From Arthonia radiata (Eukaryota; Ascomycota; Arthoniomycetes; Arthoniales; Arthoniaceae): a DNA stretch of 64,000 nucleotides. The DNA lies in contig PSQN01000006.1 of the NCBI GenBank assembly GCA_002989075.1, forward strand, positions 806,001 to 870,000, read 5' to 3'. Both the position numbers and the translations under genes were made by a program. This document shows, in pieces, positions 54,501 through 64,000 of the stretch. Every line of letters starts with the position of its first letter. Positions within the stretch are counted from its first letter, which is position 1. The notes below the pieces were generated by a model. It was not told where the DNA came from and searched no databases. It saw nothing but the letters and a program-made list of their open reading frames with translations.

Positions 54501-55535
54501 ATGCGACAATGCCACCACCACCTCCTTAACGTTCTGCGACCCAATGTGCCGAGCCTGAGCACTCAACACCCTGCATTCACACCTCTCCACCATCATCATG
54601 TCCGCCGCGCAAGCACCCTCGCCCTCGGCACCGCCTACGAACACACCGTCGCCCATTCGCTCCGCCGTCTCGGCTTCACACTAACCCGCGTCGGCAAGTC
54701 AAATGACTGCGGTATTGATCTGGTGGGCACGTGGGCTTTACCTGCACCACTATCTACCTCACCTTCAAAATCCAGTCTCCCTCCATCACCATTAACGCCG
54801 TCTTCTCAGCCCTCTAATAAAGATGCAACTGAGCCTGGAGAAATCGACGTGAGGACGGTAAAAATCCCTATCTTCATCCAATGCAAAAACCTCCTCCCCT
54901 CGCGCCGCTCCGCGCCGTCCACCGTACGGGAATTGGAAGGTGCGTTTCCAGCACTTCGGAGAGCGTTTGCGGTTGCGAGAGCTGAGGGGCCTTCTTCCTC
55001 CCCCTCTTCCGGCCCCGATTCACCACCTCAGCCCTCGTCATCTGCGGGCATTTCAAGATCCGGTTCCCCCGCCGAGGCAGCAAACGAAGCAGAAATCAAC
55101 CTGCACGGTCCTGAGCTTACAGACTCAAGTGGCGATGTCCGGGGTGAGATCAGAGGCGCAATCGGCCTCCTCGCCACCACCAGGCCCGCGACGAAAGGCG
55201 TGCGCGACGCGTTAGCCAGGTCTCGCATGCCGTTGGGGTATTTACAGATCACTTGGTCAGGGGAGGTGCCGGACGAGCAGCAAGGCGGGCTGGAGAGTGC
55301 AGAGGCGAAAGGGGCTGGGGAAGCGAGGGTGCTACAGCTTCTTTGGAATGCGAGAGCTGCGAGTTCGAGTGTTGGTGAGGGCGCGCTGGCGAGGTGTGAG
55401 GTTGGTGTGAGATATCTGCATGGGAAGGGTGACGGAGGGAAGGGGGATGAGAGTGGGGTGGAGATGGGGAAAGAAATTGTGTTACAGTCAGGCGGGGAGG
55501 TTTGGAAGCTGTTTGCTGATGCGGTTTGGCAATAG
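54501..55535 (+). CDS. RRG7: RRG7-like mitochondrial protein with restriction-endonuclease fold
   Basis: Single exon, 344 aa. The His- and Arg-rich N-terminus (to about 37, HHHHVRRAS) fits a mitochondrial presequence. The core is GTAYEHTVAHSLRRLGF, VGKSNDCGIDLVGTW (Asp73) and IPIFIQCKNL (Gln127, Lys129). Together these give the PD-(D/E)xK-type active-site order seen in the Mrr-like/RRG7 (DUF2034) family, followed by STVRELEGAF. Yeast Rrg7 is required for respiratory growth. A Ser/Pro-rich insert (about 85-115) and another (about 160-200) interrupt the core. The C-terminus has MPLGYLQITWSGEV. Nuclease activity is inferred from the fold and has not been shown here. Confidence 0.85.
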   Translation: MRQCHHHLLNVLRPNVPSLSTQHPAFTPLHHHHVRRASTLALGTAYEHTVAHSLRRLGFTLTRVGKSNDCGIDLVGTWALPAPLSTSPSKSSLPPSPLTPSSQPSNKDATEPGEIDVRTVKIPIFIQCKNLLPSRRSAPSTVRELEGAFPALRRAFAVARAEGPSSSPSSGPDSPPQPSSSAGISRSGSPAEAANEAEINLHGPELTDSSGDVRGEIRGAIGLLATTRPATKGVRDALARSRMPLGYLQITWSGEVPDEQQGGLESAEAKGAGEARVLQLLWNARAASSSVGEGALARCEVGVRYLHGKGDGGKGDESGVEMGKEIVLQSGGEVWKLFADAVWQ

Positions 55536-55928
55536 AGAACGGATGGTGTTGTGTAGGAATGCAGACGAGGCACGAGCAGTGGCACAATCGGTCCGTGAGA
55601 TCTGTTTGTCATTCGCCTTGGTCGAACTTATTACAGAGAGCAGATTGCTCGATACATATCCAGATGGACTCTAGTATTACAGTATTGTGCATCTGATGCG
55701 ATGCATGAACGTCATGATCTATGGCTCGTGAAGTCATGAGTAAGTCTGTGTTGACCCCTGCGCGATGCTAGAGAATATGGCCAATGTGCCTCCTCCCATC
55801 CCCATTGCACTCATGTCACTTACTGTGAAGGAGCCGCCTGACTGCGATTTCAAGTATTGCCTCAAGTGAAGAATGCCACCACGTCGGAACAATCCAACGA
55901 CCATCCCAGATTCACTTGATGACACCCC
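55536..55928. other. Convergent spacer
   Basis: About 390 bp holding the 3' regions of the RRG7-like and SNF2 genes. If the SNF2 donor-like stop (see findings) is spliced, its last exon would lie here. No gene recognised otherwise. Confidence 0.5.
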
Positions 55929-58900
55929 TTACCTGAATAGAGTTCGCAGATCCTCCATCTTCTTCTTCGCGAGCTCCTCCTTGTCGAACTTCTCACCCTT
56001 ATCGACGGACATCTTCGCAAGCGCGATCTTCTTCTGTTGCAACACCAACATCTTCTCCTCGAAGCTATGGTCCATGATGTACTTGGTGATGATGACCTCG
56101 CGCTTCTGGCCGAGACGATGCACACGCTCGATAGCTTGAGCTTCGGAAGCTGGGTTGAATTGCGGCTCCATAACGAACACGCGGCTGGCTGACGTGAGAT
56201 TGAGACCGAGACCGCCGGCGTTGATTGACACTAAGATGCAGGTCACGTCAGGGTTGTTTTGAAACGCCTCGAGCACGATGCCGCGCTGCTTGCGAGACAT
56301 CGAGCCATCGAGCCGAACGTAGTGGATCTTGGCGTTGGTGAGAGCCAGTTGAATAAGGTCGAGATGGGTAGTCCACCCAGAGAAGACGACAGACTTGATA
56401 GGTGGCTCGCCCTTTGCCAGAAGCTCTTCGCTGGCAGCTTCGTCGCACTGAAGGGCATGGATCAGGGCCCCAGTCTTCGCGCTCGGACCAGAGTAGCGCC
56501 CAGCCTTCTTCGACAGCGCAGGGTTGCTGCGCACGGCACGAATAGCAGCCTCGTCGGACTCATACTCGTTCTGGGAGAGCGGAAAGAATGCGAGCTTGAC
56601 GTAAGTCTCGCATGACGGACAATGACCGTGTCTGTCGTTGCCGGCTACAGCCAAGAATTCGAGCTTGAAACCGTCAATGCAATCTGGGCAAATGAGTTGG
56701 TTGCACTGTGCCAGATAGCCAAAGATGCCATCGCCGTCATCGTCACTGCCGGAGTCATCGCTGTCGATGTCCTGCTCTCTGTTCTCTCGATGGGACACAA
56801 ATCGTGCGCATTTAGCGCAAGCATTCACTTCGGCATCTTTCATCATATTGTAAAGCTCGAAAGCTTGTCGAGGGGTTCTGTCGGGCTTCATGTTGATCTC
56901 CTCAAGATTGATCGCTGTGTTCAGTGAGATCCCCTGAGCCGCATCCCAATCGTCGTCGTTTAGAAGATCAGAACCGCCAGCGCACAGGAGACGCATGCGC
57001 ATAATGGCTTTGAGTACGTGCGCGTAGGTTCTGCCCCCGATCTTGTCTTTCGATCCAATCATCGTGTCAATGCTTCTGATTGATTCCTGAGCAAAGTAAT
57101 TGTAGAAGTCACGCTCCTGATCTGCCATCTCCAGACGCTCGATAGCTTCAGTGCGTGCGGGAAGGTTGATTTTGTCCTTCATGCGGCGCAGTGTGATGCT
57201 GTCAACAAGAAGGCGCAGCTTCGGCAAGATCTCTGTATCGGCGGTCTTGAAGGGAGCAATGATGTACTGAGCGAAATTGCGAGGCTCATCGAAGGGGCGG
57301 ATCCGCAGAAACTTCATCAATGCTCCCAAGTCTTCAAGGCGATTCTGCACCGGCGTTCCGGTCACAGCCCATCGACGCTGAGCAGCTAAAGAGCAAACGG
57401 CTTTCGACTGTGCTGTAGCTTGCCCACGAATGACGTGGCCTTCGTCAAGAACAATGCGAAACCAGTTAGTTTCGCCCAGGGGGTCACGCGGTCGCTTTGA
57501 GCTGCGCTTTGAGCTGGATCCAGAGGAGACTGTCGAGTATGATGTGATCACCATGTCATAGTCACTCAGCTCTTCGGGATCTTGGGGTCGATTCTGGCCG
57601 TGGAAGATGGTGTAAGTGAACTTGGGATTGACGAGGCGGATATGCTGCTTGATCTGCTCTTCCCAATTGGCAACAGTGCTCAATGGGCAGATTAAAAGCG
57701 TAGCGCGGCTGTTGAAAGCCAAATCCTGGCGGTCATCGTCAAACTTTGGCTTCGGCGGTGTCCCCTTGGAAAAGCGATCAGCCTCTCCACGAGTCTCACA
57801 AACAAGCGAAAGGACGTTAAGAGTCTTTCCCAAGCCCATGACGTCGGCAAGGATGCCCCCGAGGACTGGATCTGGCTCATCATTGGTCTCATGGCCTGTG
57901 ATGACGTGGTACCAAGTAGTCTTGCCGCTCACTTCCTGCTTGTGCCACAGTGAGCTCTCGTCTTTAGAGTCCAGATCGTTCCGCTTATCCTTCTCACGAT
58001 CGGTCATGAAATGCAAAGCCTGCTTCTGATGGCTAAGCAGCGGCGTCTTGATCAGCACTGGCTGCTCCGCTTCGGGGATATCGTCTGTCTGCTGAAGACT
58101 ATCGAAGATTGCGAATACTTGTTGGCGAACCTCTTCTTGGGTGCGCTGCACCGTCTGTACGTTGCCAGTATAGCGAGAAGTGGTGGCAGCAATGACCTTT
58201 TGTTGCTTCGGGGTATAATCCTTAGGCGCATGAGGATTGACGAGCTCTATGCCGGGAACAACTGATTGCGGAGTTCGCAAATAGATCTGCCGCTGGCTGA
58301 ATACCTTACCGATGCCATTGACCATGTTGTAAGGGCAGTAGATAACGAGCGTGATATTGTAATGCTCAGAGACTGACTGACCGGGCATCTCGTAAGGCTT
58401 GCGAGGACGAAGGTCAAGTTTGGAGAAGACACGAATCTTTGATGTCTTGATCGCGTCCATGAGTGGAGCCAAAGCCGAGGCAGTCTTGACATCGATCGTC
58501 CCGAAGTCTTTGCCAGTAGCGTCTTTCACACCGATGATGTGAGTGTTACTCCCAGCTCGGCGTGAAAGCATCACTTTCTGCGCAGGCCAAATCTTACCGG
58601 GCGCTGCGGACTGTTTCCCGGCGGAAGGTATGCAATGAGCATTTACTCTTGCCCCATCTACCTTCCCCACACAGACTTCGCGATCCTGGTTGTCGCGTAC
58701 GAGAATAAGGTCATCATCTTCCTTGTCCTCGGTCAAGTCGACCACGGCCGATGTAGCACCGTTTTTATTCTGCGCCTCTTGTCTCTTCTCCTTGAAGAAC
58801 TCGCCAATCTCGCCACCTCCACCACCCCTCGCAGACTGTCCTGGCTTTTCGACCTCGGCAGAGTCTTCATCTTCGTGACTGCCATCGTTGAGTTTGCGGC

Positions 58901-59150
58901 GTTTCGGAGCGGAATCCTCTCGTCTCTCGACGTTGTGCATGCGCTCGTAGAGGGAGGTGCCATCATGCTGAGCTGTGTGACCATTGGCATAGCCATTCAA
59001 GGCGGTAGCATTGTTGTCAATGAAAGGTGAGCGCTGCTCATCTTGCTGAAACGAGTTTGCCGCTGGACGAGCTTGAGGCGTGGAAGCTGGCTTTCTGTTT
59101 GTCTTTGGTGCCAGCAGCATCTTGGGGTCAAAGGCTGGTGGTGCCGCCAT
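55929..59150 (-). CDS. SNF2-family ATPase with degenerate RING (Rad5/HLTF-like)
   Basis: Single exon, 1073 aa. Features in order: disordered N-terminus with a SUMO-interacting motif AVVDLTEDKEDDD (about 135-147); a beta-rich region at about 155-300 where HIRAN-type domains sit in relatives; SNF2_N with GGILADVMGLGKT (Walker A, 436-443), VLDEGHVIRG (DEAH-box variant) and VTGTPVQNRLEDLGAL. Then an interrupted RING-like Cys cluster (NACAKCARFV, LICPDCIDGF, HCPSCETYV) and Helicase_C with SINAGGLGLNLTSASRV and AIERVHRLGQKREV. These are DNA translocases, often also ubiquitin ligases, acting in replication-fork repair or SUMO-targeted turnover. The acidic Ser/Asp insert in the RING may impair zinc binding. 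Rad5, Rad16 and Uls1 relatives cannot be separated by eye. Confidence 0.9.
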   Translation of the reverse strand: MAAPPAFDPKMLLAPKTNRKPASTPQARPAANSFQQDEQRSPFIDNNATALNGYANGHTAQHDGTSLYERMHNVERREDSAPKRRKLNDGSHEDEDSAEVEKPGQSARGGGGGEIGEFFKEKRQEAQNKNGATSAVVDLTEDKEDDDLILVRDNQDREVCVGKVDGARVNAHCIPSAGKQSAAPGKIWPAQKVMLSRRAGSNTHIIGVKDATGKDFGTIDVKTASALAPLMDAIKTSKIRVFSKLDLRPRKPYEMPGQSVSEHYNITLVIYCPYNMVNGIGKVFSQRQIYLRTPQSVVPGIELVNPHAPKDYTPKQQKVIAATTSRYTGNVQTVQRTQEEVRQQVFAIFDSLQQTDDIPEAEQPVLIKTPLLSHQKQALHFMTDREKDKRNDLDSKDESSLWHKQEVSGKTTWYHVITGHETNDEPDPVLGGILADVMGLGKTLNVLSLVCETRGEADRFSKGTPPKPKFDDDRQDLAFNSRATLLICPLSTVANWEEQIKQHIRLVNPKFTYTIFHGQNRPQDPEELSDYDMVITSYSTVSSGSSSKRSSKRPRDPLGETNWFRIVLDEGHVIRGQATAQSKAVCSLAAQRRWAVTGTPVQNRLEDLGALMKFLRIRPFDEPRNFAQYIIAPFKTADTEILPKLRLLVDSITLRRMKDKINLPARTEAIERLEMADQERDFYNYFAQESIRSIDTMIGSKDKIGGRTYAHVLKAIMRMRLLCAGGSDLLNDDDWDAAQGISLNTAINLEEINMKPDRTPRQAFELYNMMKDAEVNACAKCARFVSHRENREQDIDSDDSGSDDDGDGIFGYLAQCNQLICPDCIDGFKLEFLAVAGNDRHGHCPSCETYVKLAFFPLSQNEYESDEAAIRAVRSNPALSKKAGRYSGPSAKTGALIHALQCDEAASEELLAKGEPPIKSVVFSGWTTHLDLIQLALTNAKIHYVRLDGSMSRKQRGIVLEAFQNNPDVTCILVSINAGGLGLNLTSASRVFVMEPQFNPASEAQAIERVHRLGQKREVIITKYIMDHSFEEKMLVLQQKKIALAKMSVDKGEKFDKEELAKKKMEDLRTLFR

Positions 59151-59754
59151 GATTGAGTAGCATTAACTTTCACTCTTGATGGATTCGATGAGAGTTTTGG
59201 GTTCTCTAATCTAGCGCTACCTGAAATCAAGCTGCACGAACCAACGCTTAGAGTATGGGTCGCATCGAAGAGTGCTGCTTGACTTGAGAGGAAGTAGGTG
59301 GGGTTGGGAGAAGCGATCGAGAAAGAGGTCGGGATGAGGAGGAGGAGGAAGAAGAAGGAGAGGAGTTGGAGGATGAGAGAAGGGAGGTCATGCGCTGGCG
59401 TTCATTTAAGTCGTCCTTTAGTTGTTCACCTCATGATTAGTAATCTCGAAGTTCGTTCCGCGTTTGCATGTCTTATCCAAAGTGGCGTATAAAAGTAATA
59501 ATTTTAGGGTCGTATGAACCCTTGACCACCTCCAAGACTTATTTCATTCACACAATCACACACCCAAGGATCAGTAATGGACAGCAAGGCCAATCATCTG
59601 AGCTTGAAAGAGGCAACCCGCAATTTCAAAATGGCAAGAAACTGACAGTCACGTGTAATAGTGCAAAAGCACCTCATACTGGGTCTTGATGATACAATGC
59701 TCCAAATCCCTACGCCGTGGAAATGCTTCGACGAACGCCTTTGAATGCTGAAGT
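59151..59754. other. SNF2 promoter and PI 4-kinase 3' region
   Basis: About 600 bp. A strong purine-rich tract on the plus strand (about 59334-59389; polypyrimidine on the SNF2 coding strand) resembles a fungal core-promoter CT tract. No gene recognised. Confidence 0.6.
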
Positions 59755-61926
59755 CTAACACCAAGTAAACACCGGGTTCCGTGCCTTGACTGTTTCCAGC
59801 CGTTCCACAATGACCTTTCTACGATTCCCTTCCATGTCTCGCGCCGCAGCGTATCCCAAGTCCCCTTCATCGTCTTCTTCGTAATCGCTCATGGCTCGTG
59901 CTGTGAAAGAAAGATTGCGCTTCCGGCGCCCCTTCTTCCAGGACTGTGATCTGGGCATGTCGGAGCTCATCCTGCCCCGTGGAGAGAACCTGACGTTCTT
60001 GTCGGGCTTCAATGCTTCACCATTCTCGTCCGTGTGACGCCGTTGAACATCTTCACTTGTCTGGCGCGATAAGCTAAACTTGTTTGGGCTTGGCAACCCA
60101 TTTGGCTGCTGACCAAAGTCCAGCAAAGCCTGTTCGATATGGGGACTGGACGTCAAGGCGGAGCTAATGTCCATTTCTTCGGGCGGGTGCTGCTTCGATG
60201 CTGAGCCGTTCTGCTGTCTGCTCATGTCAAGAGAAGTTCGAGGGGGCGATTTGACCATTGGCATCGCTGTGGGGATGTCAACGACATCATCCCAGATGTG
60301 AATGCGACCACGTCGCGTCAGCTCCAACGGTCCGTGATCCAGGGTCTTCAACGTTTCGACGACGTTGAACGCCTGACCTTTCATAACAGCTATCTGCCGA
60401 GTGAACATCTTCTCCTGGAAATCGGAGTCTTGGCTGAAGCACTTTCGCAGCGCCAACTGGGTCTCGCTCCACCACTGCTTGGACGTAAGCAAAGTCAAGA
60501 AGTGATCTCGCGTCTTCTGCGAGAATGGGTGGCCGATCAATGAAACTGGCAGAAAGAGCCATCCAAACGGAAAGCTTCGCCAGGCATCCGGATGTTTCCA
60601 CGGCCATGATAGACTGTTGTCAATAGCCCCGAGCATGACCCTCTGATGCGGCTCAGGTGCCTCATCACCGTTGGCATGCATGTCTTCTGCCCGTGTGTAA
60701 GGAGTCTGATCAGCCTCCGCGGAATCATTGGGCAATTCCGGCGGTTCAGCAACGATTGATGCTTTCTGTGCCGCTTCGTCGATATGAATCATCCAGTTGT
60801 CCAGACCTCGGTCTGTATTGCGCATGATGTAGTCCAGGATGACCAATTTCTCGAGCTCTTCTCTGAACGACTGCTGCAGGCTTGGCGTCCAGAACTCTTT
60901 TCGCTCCCGTTGTTCAGCACGCCCCGGTCTTACTTCCTCTTCATCATCGTCAGACTCGAAGCTGGGCCGACATGTATCCCTCCACCTGCTCCGTTTTCTG
61001 GATGTCGATCTTGGCTTCACTTTTGACTGATCGGGCCAAGGGTGTCGTTGTAAGAATTGTGTAGCGTCCTCGTACCCTTTCAGGAATACCTGCAAGCTTC
61101 CAAGCTTCTGAGGTAGAGACTTACGCTTGCGGTAGTATGCACGACGCTCCCAGATGTCGTAATGGAATGCGATGGAGGAGAAGGAAACTACGTCAGTGTA
61201 CGGTACAATGTTCGTCTGCAGCCGCGAATCCAGGACATAGGCGGCAGCTTCGGAGATGTAGCTTAAATTCGGGATCAGACAGGCGCGTCCAAAGAAACAT
61301 GGAAACAGATTGCGATGTATCCACTTCGTCCATTTGGGATTTTTGGACGCGTATGGCTCCTCGTCCTTAGGTTTGAACACCCCCACCGTTTTACCAGAAG
61401 TGTTGCGGGCAAAGTAGCTACCGGAACTCCCTTTCGATATCATCTTGGGATGCATGCCCTGCTCAATCGCAATGCTAATGCTTTCCACGGTCTGATCGAA
61501 TTGCTCCTTTGTCATGCGTGCCTCTGGATGGTCCAAGAGGTCATTAGGAGATTTTGGCCGAAACCCTTCAGGTGCTTGAAACACAGAGTAGTGTATCTCA
61601 AGCGGCTCATCTTCGACTGCCTTTCCCTTCCGCCTCCTAAACTTAGATGCTATCTCGTCCGCCCACCGTTCCAACCGCGCGTTGATGGCTTTGATGTCGA
61701 CGCCAGAGTTTGATCGATGCCGACTGAGGCCTTTTCTCCTGGGTGTGCCGTGTCCCGAACTGTGTCTTGACATGCGATCGCCGCGACGCTTGGGCTGTAT
61801 TGGCGCATAGTGAGCGTCGGAGGAGAGTCTGGATATGATGGGCTGCTCATCGTCGGAGTTGTCGAGGTATTCTTCGTCGGCTTGGGCAAGGCGCTCGTAT
61901 CCAGATTTTGGGGGTTTTCGAGGCAT
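59755..61926 (-). CDS. Type II phosphatidylinositol 4-kinase (LSB6-like)
   Basis: Single exon, 723 aa from ATG 61926. The N-terminus is basic and Ser-rich. The PI4K II catalytic core begins near GMHPKMISKGSSGSYFARN (nucleotide-binding loop), then GVFKPKDEEPYASKNPKWTKW with the ATP-binding Lys. Next are FPCFFGRACLIPN (in place of the palmitoylated Cys motif of animal enzymes), SEAAAYVLDSRLQTNIVPYT, DYIMRNTDRGLDNWM (catalytic Asp) and AIDNSLSWPWKHPDAWRSFP. It makes PI4P on endosomal/vacuolar and plasma membranes; yeast Lsb6 also binds Las17 and moves endosomes. An Arg/Asp/Glu-rich insert (about 315-355) and a long disordered C-terminus are present. It is co-oriented with SNF2 and the gene to its right. 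Confidence 0.93.
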   Translation of the reverse strand: MPRKPPKSGYERLAQADEEYLDNSDDEQPIISRLSSDAHYAPIQPKRRGDRMSRHSSGHGTPRRKGLSRHRSNSGVDIKAINARLERWADEIASKFRRRKGKAVEDEPLEIHYSVFQAPEGFRPKSPNDLLDHPEARMTKEQFDQTVESISIAIEQGMHPKMISKGSSGSYFARNTSGKTVGVFKPKDEEPYASKNPKWTKWIHRNLFPCFFGRACLIPNLSYISEAAAYVLDSRLQTNIVPYTDVVSFSSIAFHYDIWERRAYYRKRKSLPQKLGSLQVFLKGYEDATQFLQRHPWPDQSKVKPRSTSRKRSRWRDTCRPSFESDDDEEEVRPGRAEQRERKEFWTPSLQQSFREELEKLVILDYIMRNTDRGLDNWMIHIDEAAQKASIVAEPPELPNDSAEADQTPYTRAEDMHANGDEAPEPHQRVMLGAIDNSLSWPWKHPDAWRSFPFGWLFLPVSLIGHPFSQKTRDHFLTLLTSKQWWSETQLALRKCFSQDSDFQEKMFTRQIAVMKGQAFNVVETLKTLDHGPLELTRRGRIHIWDDVVDIPTAMPMVKSPPRTSLDMSRQQNGSASKQHPPEEMDISSALTSSPHIEQALLDFGQQPNGLPSPNKFSLSRQTSEDVQRRHTDENGEALKPDKNVRFSPRGRMSSDMPRSQSWKKGRRKRNLSFTARAMSDYEEDDEGDLGYAAARDMEGNRRKVIVERLETVKARNPVFTWC

Positions 61927-62393
61927 TTCAGGTTCGATCAAGAATGGCAGACTGCGTACAAGTCTTGCCGCGCATTCAGAAGCGCAAGATGCGTTTGTAG
62001 GGCGAGGAGTCCATTGAGAAGGATGTTTAGGTAGCTGTCGCCTGCTCAGCAGACCGGCCTTAGCGGCGTTGAAAGCCTTTCAGGGGCTCAACCTTGTCAG
62101 GCGGGCACGGACAATAGGGGTGTTGGGGGTTTGATGCCCTTGAATAATACCACCTTCACTTCGGACGCACCCCTCAGTCGTCCAGAAAGTCCAATGAGCG
62201 ACATGTAGAGCGTCTCAAAATTGCATGTATTCATTCAAGTATCCTGCAAAGGTTCACATGGTACAGGGCAAAGCAGTGATCCACCTTCCCTCCACATTTC
62301 CCTCTAGGAGACTCATCCCGATCGCATCTAGTTGTTCACTGACATGGCCTTCAACCTGATATTTCCGTATGCAAATCGCTTTAGATGCCTTCC
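61927..62393. other. PI 4-kinase promoter region
   Basis: About 470 bp between two co-oriented minus-strand genes. Nothing recognised. Confidence 0.55.
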
Positions 62394-63959
62394 TCATCGA
62401 CCACTTATTCTTCGTCTCGCCCATCTTCCGCCAAATCCTTCTTCGATCACTTTCCCGGACACATTCCGAGCATTCATGCCCATGAAGTCCTGGAACTCAC
62501 CAGGTACGTCTTCTTGGTAACCCCCACGACCACTCAGATCAGCACCACTCCTGCTTGCCACTCTGCCGTGCTCGTCCATCCGGTTGTTGAGACGCTCGTA
62601 CTGGGGCTGCTCGTGTCGCTCCATCTCCTTAAGCGTCTCCCGGTGTCGTGGGGGCGTGAGCCATTCGTTGGTGTTGAGACCAGGCTCCCGGTGCGGCGAG
62701 GAAAGTGGACGCTTGGAATGCGGGCTTGATGTGGGGCTGCTGCGCACGCCTTGTACGGCAGACTTGAGGTCACCGTAGTAGCGACCTTTCCCTGGCGATG
62801 ATGGACGGGAGTTCGACGGAGATGAAGAAGCGATTGACGTAGTACTGAGTGGAGCTATAACATTGCCTTGGCTCTGAGGGCGTGGGCTTTGTCCAGCAGC
62901 CAGTGGAGGTGGTGTCGGTGGGTTCATGCTAAGTGGCTGCAGCACGATCGTTGGGTCCCAGGCTCTCTGCTGCATGGCCGGGCCAGGTGATTTGGGTGGT
63001 GGTGTAGGTGCGTAGCGATTATCGTTGCTCAGCTCGTCGTCGAGATCCTCGACGAAAGAAGAGTTGCGAACAGGCTGATACGGACGCTGTGGCTGAGGAT
63101 GGAGATCGATTTCGGACATGTCTTCATCTTCTTCTGGCACGATAGAGAACGCTGGGTCACTGTTCTCATCATTCTCGTCGCGGAAAGTTGACCAATTCTC
63201 CGAGGACGCGAAAGTTCCCGAAGTACGCTTGCTCGACTTCCGTGGAAGATTTGGTGCGGAGCTTTTGCTGTCCTCGCTGCGATCAGAGTACACGGAGGAC
63301 GCTGCTACAGAGTTTAATCTGGATAACTCGGTTTGTTTCAGTGGAGAGCTTGCTCTTGGCGGTGGCCTGGGAACATTGTGGACGTTGACGCGCGACAGAT
63401 GCTCAAAAGAAGGCTGAGAGTAGATGCTTGGGGCAGACACCGGCGAATTTGAGCGAGGATCCATGATGCTTGGTGCCGAGACCGCAGAACTAGGGTGATC
63501 GTTGATGCCCTCCGCAACCATCGGCAAGCTTGCGCGAGACTCGTTTGCCGTCTTTGGGTTGTGTGGTGAGTACAATTGGCCTGTGGAGTCGTTGCGTGTG
63601 GAGATGAAGGACAATGGGCGCTTTTGGTCCTCCCACGGCAAGGAGATGCCACTGTCGTGTTTATTATGGAGTTGCGAGGCCTCAGAAATTTCTGAGCTCT
63701 TGTATTTGTGTTTGCTTTTACGTCGTGAGGTGAGATTATCTTCCAAGGGATTAAGATCTGGCGGAAGTTTCGCGATCTTGCGGAACATGACTGCTAAGTA
63801 TACTGACAGGCTAGCAGTCACCAGATGGAGAGCACCCACAGCGATTGCAATGATCCAGGTGTATGCGATTAGCTGATCAGCGATCTCTTGAGATGGCAAG
63901 AGGGACTTCCAGCGGCTCTTGTTGTCGACAGGTTGGGAGAGGTTCCAACGATCGGCCAT
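62394..63959 (-). CDS. Unknown single-pass membrane protein with long disordered tail (521 aa)
   Basis: Single exon with ATG 63959 near the window edge. A short N-terminus (MADRWNLSQPVDNKSRWKSL) precedes one strong hydrophobic segment at about 30-60 (AYTWIIAIAVGALHLVTASL, continuing SVYLAVMF). A positively charged patch follows (RKIAKL, RRKSKHKYK), predicting a cytosolic C-terminus. The remaining 450 residues are Ser/Pro/Asp-rich and disordered, with many possible phosphorylation sites and proline-rich stretches (PRPPPRASSP, PTPPPKSPGP) that could bind SH3 domains. An Arg/Gly-rich end closes the protein. I do not recognise the family. The membrane segment plus proline-rich tail suggests a cortical or ER scaffold, an inference from composition only. 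Confidence 0.78.
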   Translation of the reverse strand: MADRWNLSQPVDNKSRWKSLLPSQEIADQLIAYTWIIAIAVGALHLVTASLSVYLAVMFRKIAKLPPDLNPLEDNLTSRRKSKHKYKSSEISEASQLHNKHDSGISLPWEDQKRPLSFISTRNDSTGQLYSPHNPKTANESRASLPMVAEGINDHPSSAVSAPSIMDPRSNSPVSAPSIYSQPSFEHLSRVNVHNVPRPPPRASSPLKQTELSRLNSVAASSVYSDRSEDSKSSAPNLPRKSSKRTSGTFASSENWSTFRDENDENSDPAFSIVPEEDEDMSEIDLHPQPQRPYQPVRNSSFVEDLDDELSNDNRYAPTPPPKSPGPAMQQRAWDPTIVLQPLSMNPPTPPPLAAGQSPRPQSQGNVIAPLSTTSIASSSPSNSRPSSPGKGRYYGDLKSAVQGVRSSPTSSPHSKRPLSSPHREPGLNTNEWLTPPRHRETLKEMERHEQPQYERLNNRMDEHGRVASRSGADLSGRGGYQEDVPGEFQDFMGMNARNVSGKVIEEGFGGRWARRRISGR

Positions 63960-64000
63960 GGCAATGTAGACATAAAAAGGGATCAGCGCTATGTCGGTCA

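Overview
This window looks like nuclear DNA of a filamentous ascomycete (Pezizomycotina), most likely a dothideomycete close to the Capnodiales/Mycosphaerellales. The evidence is short introns (mostly 44-90 nt, GT...CTRAC...AG), compact genes on both strands, and near-canonical filamentous-fungal HOG1, group III G-alpha, cullin-1, exocyst and Mediator proteins. The order-level placement is inferred from family resemblance only. I found no tRNA, rRNA, CRISPR array or intact transposon.

Layout. 0.5-10 kb: a La RNA chaperone with an RS-rich N-terminus (-), a five-exon O-methyltransferase (+), a mitochondrial-type cPLA2 (-) and EXO70 (+). 10-21 kb: gene-poor DNA around one fast-evolving 1067-aa protein (-). 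It holds a 274-bp tandem duplication carrying TATA-like boxes and a dense cluster of perfect hairpins. 21-30.4 kb: a secreted GH31 alpha-glucosidase (-), then a group III G-alpha gene (-) and the HOG1 MAPK (+) divergently arranged across a 2.1-kb spacer. 30.4-34 kb: imperfect tandem repeats running into the 3' end of an unknown gene (-), then gene-poor DNA with palindromes. 34-46 kb is dense housekeeping: a ten-exon AVL9 homologue (+), cullin-1 (-), MED21 (+), an unknown basic protein (+), an SRF1-like membrane protein (-), a mitochondrial K+/H+ exchange protein (+) and an SDR (-). 46-54 kb is accessory in character: a cupin (-), a six-exon PNP-NACHT NLR-like receptor (+) and a DUF3632 protein (-). 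54-64 kb: an RRG7-like mitochondrial nuclease-fold protein (+), a SNF2/RING ATPase with a SUMO-interacting motif (-), a type II PI 4-kinase (-) and an unknown single-pass membrane protein (-).

Themes. Several neighbours touch membrane traffic or phosphoinositides (EXO70, AVL9, SRF1-like, PI4K II) and stress signalling (G-alpha, HOG1). They are dispersed and do not form a visible cluster. The best candidates for unusual biology are the PNP-NACHT protein, the hairpin cluster at 18.6-18.9 kb, and the tandem repeats that contribute to a coding 3' end. Exon structures were derived by hand from splice consensus, reading-frame continuity and recalled family motifs, not from alignments or transcripts. 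Each gives a total length divisible by three.
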